From: Rheinheimera faecalis
GTDB taxonomy: Bacteria > Pseudomonadota > Gammaproteobacteria > Enterobacterales > Alteromonadaceae
NCBI RefSeq assembly: GCF_021290965.1
Contig: NZ_JAJOYT010000003.1
Coordinates: forward strand, 62,001 to 126,000
Direction of reading: 5' to 3'
DNA length: 64,000 nt
Made by a program: the position numbers and the translations under genes. This document shows, piece by piece, positions 47,159 through 58,232 of this stretch. The notes beneath the pieces were generated by a model. The model was given only the letters and a program-made list of their open reading frames with translations, did no database searches and had not been told where the DNA came from. Positions within the stretch are counted from its first letter, which is position 1. Each line of letters begins with the position of its first letter.

Positions 47159-47226
47159 GCGTAAGCATACTTTTTAACTGTTAATGTTCCGCTCTCTGGC
47201 GTGGAACTGATTAAGGAAACTTTGAT

Positions 47227-49893
47227 ATGTCTGAAGTCAATAAGACTGACATCGACGCGCTCGAAACCAAAGAATGGTTAGAGGCTCTTGAATCTGTAGT
47301 TCGCACCGAAGGTGTAGAGCGCGCTCAGTTCCTGTTAGAACAAGTGCTGGAACAGGCTCGTCTGGAAGGCGTGGATATGCCAACAGGCATCACCACCAAT
47401 TACATCAATACCATTCCGCCACAGCAGGAACCTGCGTATCCGGGTGATGTTAATCTGGAAAAACGTATCCGTTCAGTGATCCGCTGGAACGCTATTATGA
47501 TCGTTTTACGCGCTTCGAAAAAAGAGCTGGATTTAGGTGGCCACATGGCGTCTTACCAGTCTTCAGCTGCGTTTTACGAAACCTGTTTTAACCACTTCTT
47601 CCGTGCGCCGAATGAAAAAGACGGCGGCGATTTGGTGTATTACCAGGGCCATATTTCTCCGGGTATCTATGCCCGTGCTTTTGTTGAAGGCCGTTTAACC
47701 GCTGATCAACTGGACAATTTCCGTCAGGAAGTTGGCGGTGAAGGTTTATCCTCTTACCCACACCCTAAATTAATGCCTGAATTCTGGCAGTTCCCTACTG
47801 TTTCTATGGGCTTAGGTCCTATCACTTCTATTTATCAGGCCCGTTTCCTGAAGTATTTAGATGGTCGTGGTATGAAAGACACCAGCCAACAACGTGTCTA
47901 TGCCTTCTTAGGTGACGGCGAGATGGATGAGCCGGAAAGCCGTGGTTCTTTATCTTTTGCGGCCCGTGAAAAGCTGGATAACCTGTGTTTCCTGGTGAAC
48001 TGTAACCTGCAACGTTTAGATGGTCCTGTGATGGGCAACGGTAAAATCATCCAGGAACTGGAAGGTTTATTCCGCGGCGCCGGCTGGAACGTGATTAAAG
48101 TGGTATGGGGCAGTGGCTGGGACAAGCTGTTAGCCAAAGACACCACAGGCAAGTTACTGCAGCTGATGAACGAAACTGTAGACGGTGACTACCAGACTTA
48201 CAAAGCCAAAGATGGTGCTTATGTCCGTCAGCATTTCTTCGGACGTTACCCTGAAACTGCAGCTTTAGTGGCTGATATGACAGACGAAGAAATCTTCGCG
48301 TTAAAACGTGGTGGTCATGAGCCGTCCAAGTTATATGCTGCCTTTAAATCTGCTCAGGAAACCAAAGGTCGCCCAACTGTGATCCTGGCCAAAACCATTA
48401 AAGGTTATGGCATGGGTGAAGCGGCTGAAGGCAAAAACATCGCGCACCAGGTCAAGAAAATGGATATGACCCATGTGCTGCAAATCCGCAAGCGCCTGAA
48501 TCTGGAAGACTACATCAGCGAAGAAGATGTACAAAGCCTGCCTTATATTCAGCTGCCTGAAGGTTCACCTGAACATCAGTATCTGCATGCCCGTCGTAAC
48601 GCGTTAAATGGTTATACGCCAGTGCGTTTACCGAATTTCACTAAGGCTTTAACTCTGCCAGAGCTGAACGTATTTGAGCCTTTGCTTGAAGAGCAAAAGC
48701 GTGAAATTTCCACCACTATGGCTTTTGTGCGTTCACTGAACGTCTTGCTGAAAGATCCAAATATCGGCCAGCAAATTGTGCCTATTATTGCTGACGAAGC
48801 CCGTACTTTTGGTATGGAAGGTTTATTCCGTCAGATTGGTATTTATAACCCTCGTGGCCAGACCTATACGCCGGAAGACCGCGCTGTGGTGTCTTACTAC
48901 AAAGAAGAAACTTCAGGTCAGGTATTGCAGGAAGGTATCAACGAGCTGGGTGCTATGGCGTCATGGGTAGCCGCTGCTACTTCTTACAGCACTAACGATC
49001 TGCCGATGATCCCGTTCTATATTTACTACTCGATGTTTGGTTTCCAGCGTGTCGGCGATATGGCCTGGTTAGCTGGTGATCAGCAAGCCCGTGGTTTCCT
49101 GTTAGGTGCTACTGCTGGCCGCACTACGTTAAACGGTGAAGGCTTGCAGCACGAAGATGGTCATAGCCATATTCTGGCAGGCACAGTACCAAACTGTATT
49201 TCGTACGACCCGACTTATTCTTATGAACTGGCGGTGATCATTCAGGACGGTATCCGTCGTATGTACGGTACTGAACAGGAAAATATTTACTACTACATCA
49301 CAGTGATGAACGAAAACTACCATCACCCTGCTATGCCTGCAGGTGCTGAAGAAGGTATTCGTCGTGGTATCTATAAACTGGAAAGCCATGTCGGTGAAAA
49401 AGCCAAGGTTCAGCTGTTAGGTAGCGGCACTATCATGAACGAAGTGCGTAAAGCGGCTGAAATTTTAAGTGAAGATTATGGCGTAGGTTCAGATGTGTTC
49501 TCTGTGACTTCATTTAACGAGCTGGCTCGTGATGGTCAGGATTGTGAACGCTTTAACATGCTGCATCCTATGGCTGAAGAAAAAGTGCCATATATTGCCA
49601 CAGTGTTAGGTTCAGCTCCTGCTATTGCAGCGACCGACTACATTAAAAACTATGCCGATCAGGTGCGTTCTTTTGTACCTGCGGTGTCTTATAAAGTTCT
49701 GGGTACAGATGGTTTTGGCCGTTCTGACAGCCGTGAGAATCTGCGTCGTCACTTCGAAGTGAACGCAGGTTACATAGTTCTGGCTTCGTTACGTGAACTG
49801 GCTAAACGCGGTGAAATCGACAAGCAGTTAGTGGCGGACGCCATTGCCCGTTTTGGCATCGACACCAATAAAACTAACCCACTGTACGCATAA
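47227..49893 (+). CDS. aceE: Pyruvate dehydrogenase E1 component AceE
   Basis: An 888-residue thiamine-diphosphate enzyme that decarboxylates pyruvate and acetylates the E2 lipoyl groups. It is the long homodimeric E1 type. [20 protein letters not shown] near 106, the ThDP motif [10 protein letters not shown] near 231 and [22 protein letters not shown] near 258 are diagnostic, as is the C-terminal [29 protein letters not shown] precedes the ATG. Transcribed with aceF, 11 bases downstream. Confidence 0.98.
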   Translation: MSEVNKTDIDALETKEWLEALESVVRTEGVERAQFLLEQVLEQARLEGVDMPTGITTNYINTIPPQQEPAYPGDVNLEKRIRSVIRWNAIMIVLRASKKELDLGGHMASYQSSAAFYETCFNHFFRAPNEKDGGDLVYYQGHISPGIYARAFVEGRLTADQLDNFRQEVGGEGLSSYPHPKLMPEFWQFPTVSMGLGPITSIYQARFLKYLDGRGMKDTSQQRVYAFLGDGEMDEPESRGSLSFAAREKLDNLCFLVNCNLQRLDGPVMGNGKIIQELEGLFRGAGWNVIKVVWGSGWDKLLAKDTTGKLLQLMNETVDGDYQTYKAKDGAYVRQHFFGRYPETAALVADMTDEEIFALKRGGHEPSKLYAAFKSAQETKGRPTVILAKTIKGYGMGEAAEGKNIAHQVKKMDMTHVLQIRKRLNLEDYISEEDVQSLPYIQLPEGSPEHQYLHARRNALNGYTPVRLPNFTKALTLPELNVFEPLLEEQKREISTTMAFVRSLNVLLKDPNIGQQIVPIIADEARTFGMEGLFRQIGIYNPRGQTYTPEDRAVVSYYKEETSGQVLQEGINELGAMASWVAAATSYSTNDLPMIPFYIYYSMFGFQRVGDMAWLAGDQQARGFLLGATAGRTTLNGEGLQHEDGHSHILAGTVPNCISYDPTYSYELAVIIQDGIRRMYGTEQENIYYYITVMNENYHHPAMPAGAEEGIRRGIYKLESHVGEKAKVQLLGSGTIMNEVRKAAEILSEDYGVGSDVFSVTSFNELARDGQDCERFNMLHPMAEEKVPYIATVLGSAPAIAATDYIKNYADQVRSFVPAVSYKVLGTDGFGRSDSRENLRRHFEVNAGYIVLASLRELAKRGEIDKQLVADAIARFGIDTNKTNPLYA

Positions 49894-49904
49894 GAGGATT
49901 TGTC

Positions 49905-51530
49905 ATGACGATTGAAATTCATGTGCCGGACATAGGTGCGGATGAAGTTGAAGTCACCGAAGTACTGGTGAAAGTGGGCGACAAAGTTGCACTGGACCAG
50001 TCATTGTTATCGGTAGAAGGCGACAAAGCGTCGATGGAAGTACCAGCTGCACAAGCCGGTACTGTCAAAGAAATTAAAGTCAAAGCTGGCGATAAAGTAA
50101 AAACCGGCTCGCTGATTATGGTATTTGAAGCTGAAGGTGCTGCGGTTGCAGCGCCAGCCGCCGCGGCTCCTGCGCCAGTGGCTGCACCAGCTCCGGTTGC
50201 ATCGGCTCCGGCTGCTCCTGCAGCTGCAGAGTTAAAAGAAGTCCAGGTACCAGATATTGGTGGTGACGCTGTTGAAGTGACTGAAGTGATGGTGAAAGTA
50301 GGTGACACTGTTGCTGCTGATCAATCGCTGTTGTCGGTGGAAGGTGATAAAGCTTCAATGGAAGTGCCAGCGCCATTTGCTGGTACTGTCAAAGAAATCA
50401 AAGTCAAAGTTGGCGACAAAGTACAAACAGGCTCTTCGGTCTTTGTATTTGAAGTGGCTGGCAGTGCTCCGGCCGCTGCAGCTGTAGCAGCTCCGGCTAC
50501 TGTAGCTGCGCCTGCTCCGGTAGCAACTCCTGCGCCTGCAGTATCAGCTCCGGCTGCTGCACCAGCGGCTCCTGCAAGCGAATTTACCGAGAATCAGGCT
50601 TATGCTCATGCATCTCCTGTGGTGCGTCGTTTGGCCCGTGAGTTTGGTGTGGATTTAAGCAAGGTCACTGGTACTGCCCGTAAAGGCCGTGTGCAGCGTG
50701 AAGACGTGCAAAATTATGTGAAAAACATTCTTGCACAAGTGGCTTCAGGCAAAGGCAATGTTACCAGCAGTAGCAACAGCGTGGGTTTTGATTTAATTCC
50801 TTGGCCAAAAGTGGATTTCAGCAAGTTTGGTACTGTGGAAGAGAAACCTTTATCCCGTATTCAGAAATTATCTGGTGCTAACTTACACCGCAACTGGGTG
50901 CGTATTCCGCATGTGACTCAGTTCGACGAAGCTGATATCACAACTCTGGAAGAATTCCGCAAAGAGCAAAATGCGCTGGCAGATAAAAAGAAAATGGGCG
51001 TTAAATACACCCCGTTAGTCTTTATTATGAAAGCTGTGGCGAAAGCTCTGGAAGAGTTCCCAACCTTTAACAGCTCTTTATCGGAAGATGGCGGCAGCCT
51101 TATTCTGAAAAAATACGTGCATTTAGGTATAGCTGTTGATACACCAAACGGTTTAGTGGTGCCTGTGGTACGTGATGTGAATAAAAAAGGCATTATCGAG
51201 TTATCCCGCGAACTGCAGGATATTTCGTTAAAAGCCCGTGAAGGTAAACTGACTGCTGCAGATATGCAGGGTGGTTGTTTCACCATCTCTAGTTTAGGCG
51301 GCATTGGTGGTACGGCCTTTACGCCTATCGTCAATGCGCCTGAAGTGGCTATTCTGGGTGTGTCAAAATCTGATATCAAACCTAAGTGGAATGGTAAAGA
51401 GTTTGAACCACGCCTGATGGTGCCTTTGTCTGTCTCTTATGACCACAGGGTGATTGATGGTGCTTTAGCTGCGCGTTTCACTGCGACTCTGGCATCTTAT
51501 CTGGCGGATATTCGTCAGATCATTATGTAA
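49905..51530 (+). CDS. aceF: Pyruvate dehydrogenase E2 component AceF, two lipoyl domains
   Basis: A 541-residue dihydrolipoamide acetyltransferase forming the complex core. Two lipoyl domains (about residues 1-75 and 108-182) each carry the lipoylated Lys in [10 protein letters not shown]. coli has three. Long Ala/Pro linkers join them to the peripheral subunit-binding domain (about 235-272, [22 protein letters not shown]). The catalytic domain follows, ending with [17 protein letters not shown] near 510, including the active-site His. AGAGGA precedes the ATG. Confidence 0.97.
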   Translation: MTIEIHVPDIGADEVEVTEVLVKVGDKVALDQSLLSVEGDKASMEVPAAQAGTVKEIKVKAGDKVKTGSLIMVFEAEGAAVAAPAAAAPAPVAAPAPVASAPAAPAAAELKEVQVPDIGGDAVEVTEVMVKVGDTVAADQSLLSVEGDKASMEVPAPFAGTVKEIKVKVGDKVQTGSSVFVFEVAGSAPAAAAVAAPATVAAPAPVATPAPAVSAPAAAPAAPASEFTENQAYAHASPVVRRLAREFGVDLSKVTGTARKGRVQREDVQNYVKNILAQVASGKGNVTSSSNSVGFDLIPWPKVDFSKFGTVEEKPLSRIQKLSGANLHRNWVRIPHVTQFDEADITTLEEFRKEQNALADKKKMGVKYTPLVFIMKAVAKALEEFPTFNSSLSEDGGSLILKKYVHLGIAVDTPNGLVVPVVRDVNKKGIIELSRELQDISLKAREGKLTAADMQGGCFTISSLGGIGGTAFTPIVNAPEVAILGVSKSDIKPKWNGKEFEPRLMVPLSVSYDHRVIDGALAARFTATLASYLADIRQIIM

Positions 51531-51542
51531 GACGAAACACGA

Positions 51543-51587
51543 CTGAAAGTTGTCCTGTGCTCTGAAAAGATACGGGACATCTTTCAG
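51543..51587 (+). other. Long hairpin between aceF and lpd
   Basis: CTGAAAG (51543-51549) pairs with CTTTCAG (51581-51587) and TGTCC (51551-51555) with GGACA (51575-51579), interrupted only by a T-T mismatch, with a 19-base loop. No T-run follows. It may act as an mRNA processing or stability element between E2 and E3. Confidence 0.5.
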
Positions 51588-51673
51588 GTAGGGTGATAAA
51601 ATTCCGTCACTTTATTTCCTGGCCGTCTGCATGAACTTACGGCTATCTTAGCAAAAGATAAAAAGGTAAAACG

Positions 51674-53086
51674 ATGAGCAACGAAATCAAAACTCAAGTT
51701 GTGGTGTTAGGCGCCGGCCCTGGTGGATATTCTGCAGCATTCCGCGCTGCTGACTTAGGTCTGGAAGTGACTTTAGTTGAAGCACGCAGCACACTTGGTG
51801 GTGTTTGTTTAAATGTTGGCTGTATCCCATCTAAAGCTTTATTACATGTAGCCAAAGTGATCGACGATGCGAAAGAAATGGCATCACACGGTGTGACTTT
51901 TGGTGCTCCACAAATCGATTTAGACAAAATCCGCGCCTGGAAAGACAAAGTTGTAGGTCAGTTGACCAACGGCTTATCTGGCATGTCTAAAATGCGTAAA
52001 GTCAAAGTAGTGACTGGCTATGGCAAATTCACTGGCCCAAATACGCTGGTTGTTGGTGATACCACTATTACTTTTAACAGCGCCATTATCGCAGCTGGCT
52101 CAGAGCCTGTTGCTCTGCCATTTATTCCAAAAGATGATGCCCGTGTGATCGACTCTACCGGCGCTCTGGAATTAAAAGACATTCCTGGCGAAATGCTGGT
52201 ATTAGGTGGCGGTATCATTGGTTTAGAGATGGGTACTGTGTACCGTGCTTTAGGCTCTAAAGTCTCTGTAGTTGAATTTGCTGACCAGTTGGTTCCTGCT
52301 GCTGATACTGATCTGGTGAAGGTTTACACTAAATACAACAAAGATAACTTCAACATTATGCTGTCGACTAAAGTGACTGCTGTTGAAGCTAAAGCTGATG
52401 GTTTGTATGTGACCTTCGAAGGCAAAAACGCACCTGCGACACCTGTACGTTACGACAAAATTTTAGTGGCAGTAGGCCGTCGTCCAAACGGCGCGCTGTT
52501 AGATGCTGCAAAAGCTGGTGTGAATGTAGATGAGCGTGGCTTTATCAATGTAGATAAACAACTGCGTACTAACGTACCTCATATCTACGCTATCGGTGAC
52601 GTGATTGGTCAGCCAATGTTAGCGCACAAAGCTGTGCATGAAGGCCATGTGGCTGCTGAAGTCATTTCTGGTCTGAAGCATTTCTTCGACCCACGTTGCA
52701 TTCCTTCTGTAGCTTACACAGATCCGGAAATGGCATGGGTAGGTATCACTGAAAAAGAAGCTAAAGAAAAAGGCGTTGCTGTTGAAACTGCAACTTTCCC
52801 TTGGGCAGCTTCTGGCCGTGCTATCGCTTCAGCCCGTACTGAAGGCTTCACTAAGTTAATTTTCGACAAAGAAACGCACCGTATTTTAGGTGGAGCTATT
52901 GTTGGTATTAACGCGGGCGAAATGTTAGGTGAAATCTGCTTAGCAGTAGAAATGGGTGCAGACGCTGAAGACATCGCTCTGACTATCCATGCTCACCCAA
53001 CCTTAAACGAATCTATTGGTTTAGCAGCTGAGATGTACGAAGGTTCTATTACGGACCTGCCAAATCCAAAAGCCAAGAAAAAATAA
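51674..53086 (+). CDS. lpd: Dihydrolipoamide dehydrogenase Lpd (E3)
   Basis: A 470-residue FAD disulphide oxidoreductase, the E3 of pyruvate and 2-oxoglutarate dehydrogenase and of glycine cleavage. FAD loop VVLGAGPGGYSAAFRAADLG (about residues 9-28), redox pair GGVCLNVGCIPSK near 42-54, NAD loop LGGGIIGLEMGTVYRALG near 178, and catalytic HAHPTLNES near 443. AAAAGG precedes the ATG. The 143-base gap from aceF allows an own promoter, as in E. coli. Confidence 0.97.
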   Translation: MSNEIKTQVVVLGAGPGGYSAAFRAADLGLEVTLVEARSTLGGVCLNVGCIPSKALLHVAKVIDDAKEMASHGVTFGAPQIDLDKIRAWKDKVVGQLTNGLSGMSKMRKVKVVTGYGKFTGPNTLVVGDTTITFNSAIIAAGSEPVALPFIPKDDARVIDSTGALELKDIPGEMLVLGGGIIGLEMGTVYRALGSKVSVVEFADQLVPAADTDLVKVYTKYNKDNFNIMLSTKVTAVEAKADGLYVTFEGKNAPATPVRYDKILVAVGRRPNGALLDAAKAGVNVDERGFINVDKQLRTNVPHIYAIGDVIGQPMLAHKAVHEGHVAAEVISGLKHFFDPRCIPSVAYTDPEMAWVGITEKEAKEKGVAVETATFPWAASGRAIASARTEGFTKLIFDKETHRILGGAIVGINAGEMLGEICLAVEMGADAEDIALTIHAHPTLNESIGLAAEMYEGSITDLPNPKAKKK

Positions 53087-53103
53087 GCTTAGCTTTTGAG
53101 TGA

Positions 53104-53139
53104 AAAAACCGGCAACTGCTTCGCATTGCCGGTTTTTTT
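53104..53139 (+). terminator. Terminator of the pdh operon
   Basis: AAAAACCGGCAA pairs with TTGCCGGTTTTT across a short loop (CTGCTTCGCA), with a T-run to 53139. Strong and canonical. Confidence 0.95.
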
Positions 53140-53233
53140 ATATTTTGTTACAACTTCCATTAACAAAAAAACGCCGCCAAGAGTAGTATGGTTCAGTTAG
53201 TCAACCCTCTGAATTTTGGCAGGAACCCTTCGG

Positions 53234-55324
53234 ATGAAAAAAATTACCTTAACAGCCTTAAGCGTTGCGATAGCGCTTGGTCTGGCAGCCTGTGGCAAAG
53301 CCCCGGAAACCACCACCACTGAAACCGCAAAACCAGCAGCAGAACAACAAGCTACAGCCGCTGTAGCAGCCTTAGTTTCTGGTGTGGACAAAGAAAACTT
53401 TGATTCAGCAGTACGTTTTCAGGATGACTTCTTTTTAGCTGTGAACGGCGGCTGGCTCAATAAAACTGAAATCCCTGCGGAAAAATCTTCGTACGGCTCT
53501 TTCCATGTATTGGCAGATAATTCTCAATTGGCCGTTAAAGCCATTATTGATGAAGTCGCCAGCCGCACTGATTTAGCGCCTGGTTCAGATGGCCATAAGT
53601 TAGGTAGCTTCTACAACAGTTATATGAATGAAGCCAAACTGGAAGAGCTGGGTTTAACCGCCTTACAGCCTCAGTTAGAACTGATCCAGGGCTTAAAAGA
53701 TAAAAAGCAACTGGCCAGCACTTTTGCCTCTTTGCAACGTGATGGCGTAACTATTCCATTAGGTTGGTATGTTAACAACGATGCGAAAAAATCGACTGAA
53801 TACGCTGTTTATGCGGATCAAAGCGGTTTAGGTTTACCAGACCGTGATTACTACACCAAAGATGACGAAGCTTCGAAAAAAATTCAGTCTGAATATCAGA
53901 CTTACCTGTTGGATTTATTTACTTTAGCTAAGCATGCAGACCCTGCAGCTGCGGCTAAACGTGTGTATGCACTGGAAACTGAACTGGCGAAAAACCAGTG
54001 GACCCGTGTACAAAACCGCGACGCGGATAAAACCTATAACAAAGTATCCACTGCTGATTTAGCCAAAACTCTGGGTGAGTTAAGCTGGAGCGACTTTGCT
54101 GCTGGCTCCAAACTGAACAATGTGAATGAAATCATTATTGGTCAGCCAAGCTACTTTGAAGCGCTAGGTAAAATTGTTGCCGCTACAGATATACAAAGCT
54201 GGCAGGACTACCTGACTTTCCACACGGTCAATGCTTACGCGGACAAGCTGAATAAAGCTTTTGAAGACCGTCAGTTCCAGTTTTATTCCACTACTTTACG
54301 TGGCGTAAAAGAGCAAAAACCACGCTGGAAAAAAGCAGTGGATGCCAGTGACTCTGTATTAGGTGAGTTAACAGGCAAGCTGTATGTGGAACGTCACTTC
54401 AAACCAGAAGCCAAAGCTCATATGGAAAAGCTGGTGGCGAACTTAATCAAAGCTTACGAGCAGTCGATTAAAGATCTGGAATGGATGTCAGAAGATACCA
54501 AAAAAGCTGCATTGGTTAAATTGGGTACTTTTACACCAAAAATCGGTTACCCGAACAAGTGGAAAGATTACTCCAGCCTGGAGATTAAAGCCGATGATTT
54601 AGTAGGTAACTTTGTGCGTTCAACCCATTGGGGTTACGACCAGATGCTGGCTAAATTAGGTAAGCCAATTGATAAAGACGAGTGGTACATGACACCTCAA
54701 ACGGTGAATGCGTACTACAACCCTGCGAACAACGAAATTGTGTTCCCTGCTGCTATTTTGCAACCTCCATTCTTTAATATGGCGGCTGAAGATGCGGTGA
54801 ACTACGGTGGTATTGGCGCTGTCATTGGCCACGAAATTGGCCATGGGTTTGACGACCAGGGCGCCAAGTATGATGGCGAAGGCAACTTACGCAACTGGTG
54901 GACAGAGCAGGACGAAACTAAATTCCAGGCTTTGGGCAAAGCTTTAAGCGCACAGTACAGCAAATATGAGCCGGTACCGGGTCATTTCGTTAATGGTGAT
55001 TTGACCTTAGGTGAAAACATCGGTGATTTAGGTGGTTTAACTGTAGCTCTGAAAGCCTACCATATCTCACTGGAAGGCAAAGAAGCTCCTGTGATGGATG
55101 GTTTTACCGGTGATCAGCGTGTGTTATTAAGCTGGGCTCAGGTATGGCGTTCTAAATACCGCGATGAAGTGATGAAAGAGCAATTAGCGACTGACCCACA
55201 TTCACCGCCACATTACCGCGTCAACGGTATTGTTTCCAGCCTGCCAGTCTTCTACACAGCTTTTGATGTGAAAGAAGGTGACAAGCTGTATATAGCGCCG
55301 GAAAAGCGCGTGAAGATTTGGTAA
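53234..55324 (+). CDS. M13 family zinc endopeptidase lipoprotein (PepO-like)
   Basis: A 696-residue neprilysin-type metallopeptidase, anchored as a lipoprotein by the signal peptide MKKITLTALSVAIALGLAAC (Cys 20). The peptidase M13_N domain covers about 50-430. The catalytic part has NAYYNPANNEIVFPAAILQPP near 492, HEIGHGFDDQG near 536 with the zinc HExxH, and GENIGDLGG near 600 with the third ligand Glu. AGGAA precedes the ATG at 53234; an in-frame start 18 bases earlier would displace the signal peptide. It likely degrades peptides in the periplasm. Monocistronic, between two terminators. Confidence 0.93.
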   Translation: MKKITLTALSVAIALGLAACGKAPETTTTETAKPAAEQQATAAVAALVSGVDKENFDSAVRFQDDFFLAVNGGWLNKTEIPAEKSSYGSFHVLADNSQLAVKAIIDEVASRTDLAPGSDGHKLGSFYNSYMNEAKLEELGLTALQPQLELIQGLKDKKQLASTFASLQRDGVTIPLGWYVNNDAKKSTEYAVYADQSGLGLPDRDYYTKDDEASKKIQSEYQTYLLDLFTLAKHADPAAAAKRVYALETELAKNQWTRVQNRDADKTYNKVSTADLAKTLGELSWSDFAAGSKLNNVNEIIIGQPSYFEALGKIVAATDIQSWQDYLTFHTVNAYADKLNKAFEDRQFQFYSTTLRGVKEQKPRWKKAVDASDSVLGELTGKLYVERHFKPEAKAHMEKLVANLIKAYEQSIKDLEWMSEDTKKAALVKLGTFTPKIGYPNKWKDYSSLEIKADDLVGNFVRSTHWGYDQMLAKLGKPIDKDEWYMTPQTVNAYYNPANNEIVFPAAILQPPFFNMAAEDAVNYGGIGAVIGHEIGHGFDDQGAKYDGEGNLRNWWTEQDETKFQALGKALSAQYSKYEPVPGHFVNGDLTLGENIGDLGGLTVALKAYHISLEGKEAPVMDGFTGDQRVLLSWAQVWRSKYRDEVMKEQLATDPHSPPHYRVNGIVSSLPVFYTAFDVKEGDKLYIAPEKRVKIW

Positions 55325-55341
55325 TTCGTTTTTATTACTGA

Positions 55342-55369
55342 CAAATGGCCGCTTAATGCGGCCATTTGG
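55342..55369 (+). terminator. Terminator-like hairpin after the M13 peptidase
   Basis: CAAATGGCCGC (55342-55352) pairs with GCGGCCATTTG ending at 55368, tight loop TTAAT. A T-run is nearly absent (GGTTATC), so it is a weaker terminator or a 3' stabiliser. Confidence 0.6.
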
Positions 55370-55399
55370 TTATCTGCACGACCAGTTTTAGCATTATTC

Positions 55400-55416
55400 T
55401 TGAGAATGATTCTCAA
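55400..55416. promoter_or_regulatory. Fur box upstream of acnB
   Basis: TGAGAATGATTCTCA (55401-55415) matches the 7-1-7 Fur motif TGATAATnATTATCA at all but two symmetrical positions, and the palindrome extends one base further each side. It is 155 bases before the acnB start and roughly 85-100 bases before a TATAAT at 55498-55503. Confidence 0.75.
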
Positions 55417-55497
55417 CTGGGAGTGGTATTCACGAAAGTTATAGCGACTATAAGCTTGCTTGCTTATACTCAGGTGTCAATTCAGGCGGTTTTTTCT

Positions 55498-55503
55498 TAT
55501 AAT
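55498..55503 (+). promoter_or_regulatory. Putative acnB promoter -10 box
   Basis: A perfect TATAAT 68 bases before the acnB GTG. At 17 bases upstream is only TGTCAA, a poor -35, so activation by another factor is possible. Confidence 0.5.
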
Positions 55504-55570
55504 CCAGCCTGTTCGAGATTCCTGTCTATCGCTGCAGTACTCTGTGGCGACCTAACCAGAGGACATTACT

Positions 55571-58168
55571 GTGCTTCAACAATACCGTGAACATGTAGCC
55601 GAACGTGCGGCTCAAGGCATTCCTCCATTACCACTTAATGCGCAACAAGTGGCGTCTTTAACTGATTTATTGAAAAACCCACCAGCAGGTGAAGGTGAAT
55701 TCTTAGTTGATTTGTTAGAAAACCGTATTCCACCTGGTGTGGATGAAGCTGCTTATGTCAAAGCTGGTTTTTTAACTGCTGTCGCTAAAGGCGAAGTAAC
55801 AAGCCCGTTAGTGACACCAGAGCGTGCGACTGAATTATTAGGCACCATGTTTGGTGGCTACAATATCCAGCCGATGATCGACTTGCTGGATAACCCAAAA
55901 TTAGCGGCTTTAGCAGCCAAAGGTTTATCTCATACCTTACTGATGTTTGATTCTTTCCATGACGTGAAAGAAAAAGCAGACGCAGGTAATGTGCACGCCA
56001 AAGCTGTATTACAAAGCTGGGCTGATGCCGAGTGGTATACCAGTAAGCCTGCTATCCCTGAAAAAATCACTGTCACTGTATTTAAAGTGACAGGCGAGAC
56101 GAACACTGACGATTTATCGCCAGCTCCGGATGCATGGTCACGCCCTGATATTCCTCTGCACGCTTTAGCTATGCTGAAAAACGTGCGTGATGGTATCGAG
56201 CCTGATGCACCTGGTTCAAAAGGCCCTGTGAAACAAATCGAAGCATTAATCGCCAAAGGTTTCCCACTGGCTTATGTGGGTGATGTGGTCGGTACTGGTT
56301 CAAGCCGTAAATCAGCCACTAACTCAGTGCTGTGGTTTATGGGTGACGACATTCCATTCGTACCAAACAAGCGTACTGGTGGTGTGTGTTTAGGTAGCAA
56401 AATTGCACCTATTTTCTTCAACACTATGGAAGACTCAGGTTCATTACCTATTGAATTAGATGTGTCGAACATGAACATGGGTGATGTGATCGACATTTTC
56501 CCACATCAGGGCGTAGTGAAACGCCACGGCACAGATGAAGTAGTTTCTACTTTTGAACTGCGTTCTAACGTGTTGCTTGATGAAGTACGTGCCGGTGGCC
56601 GTATTCCACTGATCATAGGTCGTGGTTTAACAGACAAAGCCCGTGAAGCTTTAGGTTTAGCCCACTCTACAGTGTTCGAACGTCCTGCTGTCACTGAAGT
56701 GACCAACAAAGGTTTCACTTTAGCGCAGAAGTTGGTTGGTAAAGCTTGTGGCGTCAAAGGTATTAGACCTGGCCAATACTGTGAACCAAAAATGACCACA
56801 GTTGGCTCGCAAGACACTACAGGTCCTATGACTCGTGATGAGTTAAAAGACTTAGCCTGTTTAGGTTTCTCTGCTGATTTAGTGATGCAGTCCTTCTGTC
56901 ACACTGCTGCTTATCCTAAGCCGGTTGACGTGAACACGCACCACACACTGCCAGATTTCATCATGAACCGTGGTGGTATCTCTTTGCGTCCAGGTGATGG
57001 TGTTATCCACAGCTGGTTAAACCGTATGTTGTTACCAGACACTGTAGGTACTGGTGGTGACTCTCACACCCGTTTCCCTATTGGTATCTCTTTCCCTGCA
57101 GGTTCTGGTTTAGTAGCTTTTGCTGCTGCTACTGGTGTAATGCCACTGGATATGCCTGAGTCTGTGTTGGTGCGTTTTAAAGGCGAAATGCAGCCTGGTA
57201 TTACGTTACGCGATTTAGTGCATGCTATTCCTTACTACGGTATCAAGCAGGGCTTGCTGACTGTTGAGAAGAAAGGCAAGGTCAATATTTTCTCTGGCCG
57301 TGTGTTAGAAATTGAAGGTCTGGAGCATTTAACGGCTGAACAGGCTTTTGAATTGTCTGACGCTTCAGCCGAACGTTCAGCTGCAGGTTGTACTATCACT
57401 TTGTCTGAAGCTTCAGTGGCAGAGTACTTAGAATCCAATATCGTGATGTTAAAGTGGATGCTGAGCGAAGGTTATGGCGACGTACGTACTATTGAACGTC
57501 GTATTCAAGCGATGCAAGCCTGGTTAGCGGATCCAAAACTGGAACGTGCTGATGCTGACGCTGAATATGCGGCCATCATCGACATCGATCTGGCTGACAT
57601 TAAAGAGCCAATACTGTGTGCACCAAACGACCCGGATGATGCCCGTTTATTGTCGCAAGTTGCAGGCGACAAAATTGATGAAGTCTTTATCGGTTCTTGT
57701 ATGACTAACATCGGCCACTTCCGTGCTGCTGGTAAACTGTTGGACAAGTTCAAAGGCCAGATCCCAACCCGTCTGTGGATTGCTCCACCAACCAAGATGG
57801 ATAAAGATCAGCTGACCGAAGAAGGTTATTACGGTATTTACGGCCGTGTTGGCGCCCGTATTGAGATCCCAGGTTGCTCATTATGTATGGGTAACCAGGC
57901 TCGTGTAGGCGACAATACCACTGTGGTCTCTACTTCTACCCGTAACTTCCCTAACCGTTTAGGTCAGGGCGCTAACGTTTATCTGGCTTCTGCTGAATTA
58001 GCTGCTGTTGCATCTATTATCGGCCGTCTGCCAACAGTGCCAGAGTACCTGGAGTACGCTAAACAGATCGAAACTACAGCAGCGGATACTTACCGCTACC
58101 TGAATTTCCATCAGATGAGCCAGTACACCAGCAAAGCGGCCAACGTGATTATCCAGCAAGCTGTATAA
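55571..58168 (+). CDS. acnB: Aconitate hydratase AcnB
   Basis: An 865-residue [4Fe-4S] aconitase of the TCA cycle, of the B type with the swivel domain near the N terminus. [22 protein letters not shown] matches E. coli AcnB at the start. The HEAT-like domain covers about 1-160, the swivel domain about 165-380, and the catalytic domain follows. Cluster ligands fit [19 protein letters not shown] near 711 and [16 protein letters not shown] near 769. Starts at GTG with AGAGGA eight bases upstream. yacL follows after a terminator, as next to E. coli acnB. Confidence 0.97.
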   Translation: MLQQYREHVAERAAQGIPPLPLNAQQVASLTDLLKNPPAGEGEFLVDLLENRIPPGVDEAAYVKAGFLTAVAKGEVTSPLVTPERATELLGTMFGGYNIQPMIDLLDNPKLAALAAKGLSHTLLMFDSFHDVKEKADAGNVHAKAVLQSWADAEWYTSKPAIPEKITVTVFKVTGETNTDDLSPAPDAWSRPDIPLHALAMLKNVRDGIEPDAPGSKGPVKQIEALIAKGFPLAYVGDVVGTGSSRKSATNSVLWFMGDDIPFVPNKRTGGVCLGSKIAPIFFNTMEDSGSLPIELDVSNMNMGDVIDIFPHQGVVKRHGTDEVVSTFELRSNVLLDEVRAGGRIPLIIGRGLTDKAREALGLAHSTVFERPAVTEVTNKGFTLAQKLVGKACGVKGIRPGQYCEPKMTTVGSQDTTGPMTRDELKDLACLGFSADLVMQSFCHTAAYPKPVDVNTHHTLPDFIMNRGGISLRPGDGVIHSWLNRMLLPDTVGTGGDSHTRFPIGISFPAGSGLVAFAAATGVMPLDMPESVLVRFKGEMQPGITLRDLVHAIPYYGIKQGLLTVEKKGKVNIFSGRVLEIEGLEHLTAEQAFELSDASAERSAAGCTITLSEASVAEYLESNIVMLKWMLSEGYGDVRTIERRIQAMQAWLADPKLERADADAEYAAIIDIDLADIKEPILCAPNDPDDARLLSQVAGDKIDEVFIGSCMTNIGHFRAAGKLLDKFKGQIPTRLWIAPPTKMDKDQLTEEGYYGIYGRVGARIEIPGCSLCMGNQARVGDNTTVVSTSTRNFPNRLGQGANVYLASAELAAVASIIGRLPTVPEYLEYAKQIETTAADTYRYLNFHQMSQYTSKAANVIIQQAV

Positions 58169-58193
58169 TTATTTAGGGTGCGAGAGTTTTAAG

Positions 58194-58220
58194 AAAAGGC
58201 CCGCTTAGCGGGCCTTTCTA
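58194..58220 (+). terminator. Terminator of acnB
   Basis: AAAGGCCCGC (58195-58204), loop TTA, GCGGGCCTTT (58208-58217), then CTATTT. Perfect 10-bp GC-rich stem. Confidence 0.9.
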
Positions 58221-58232
58221 TTTGGAACAGTG

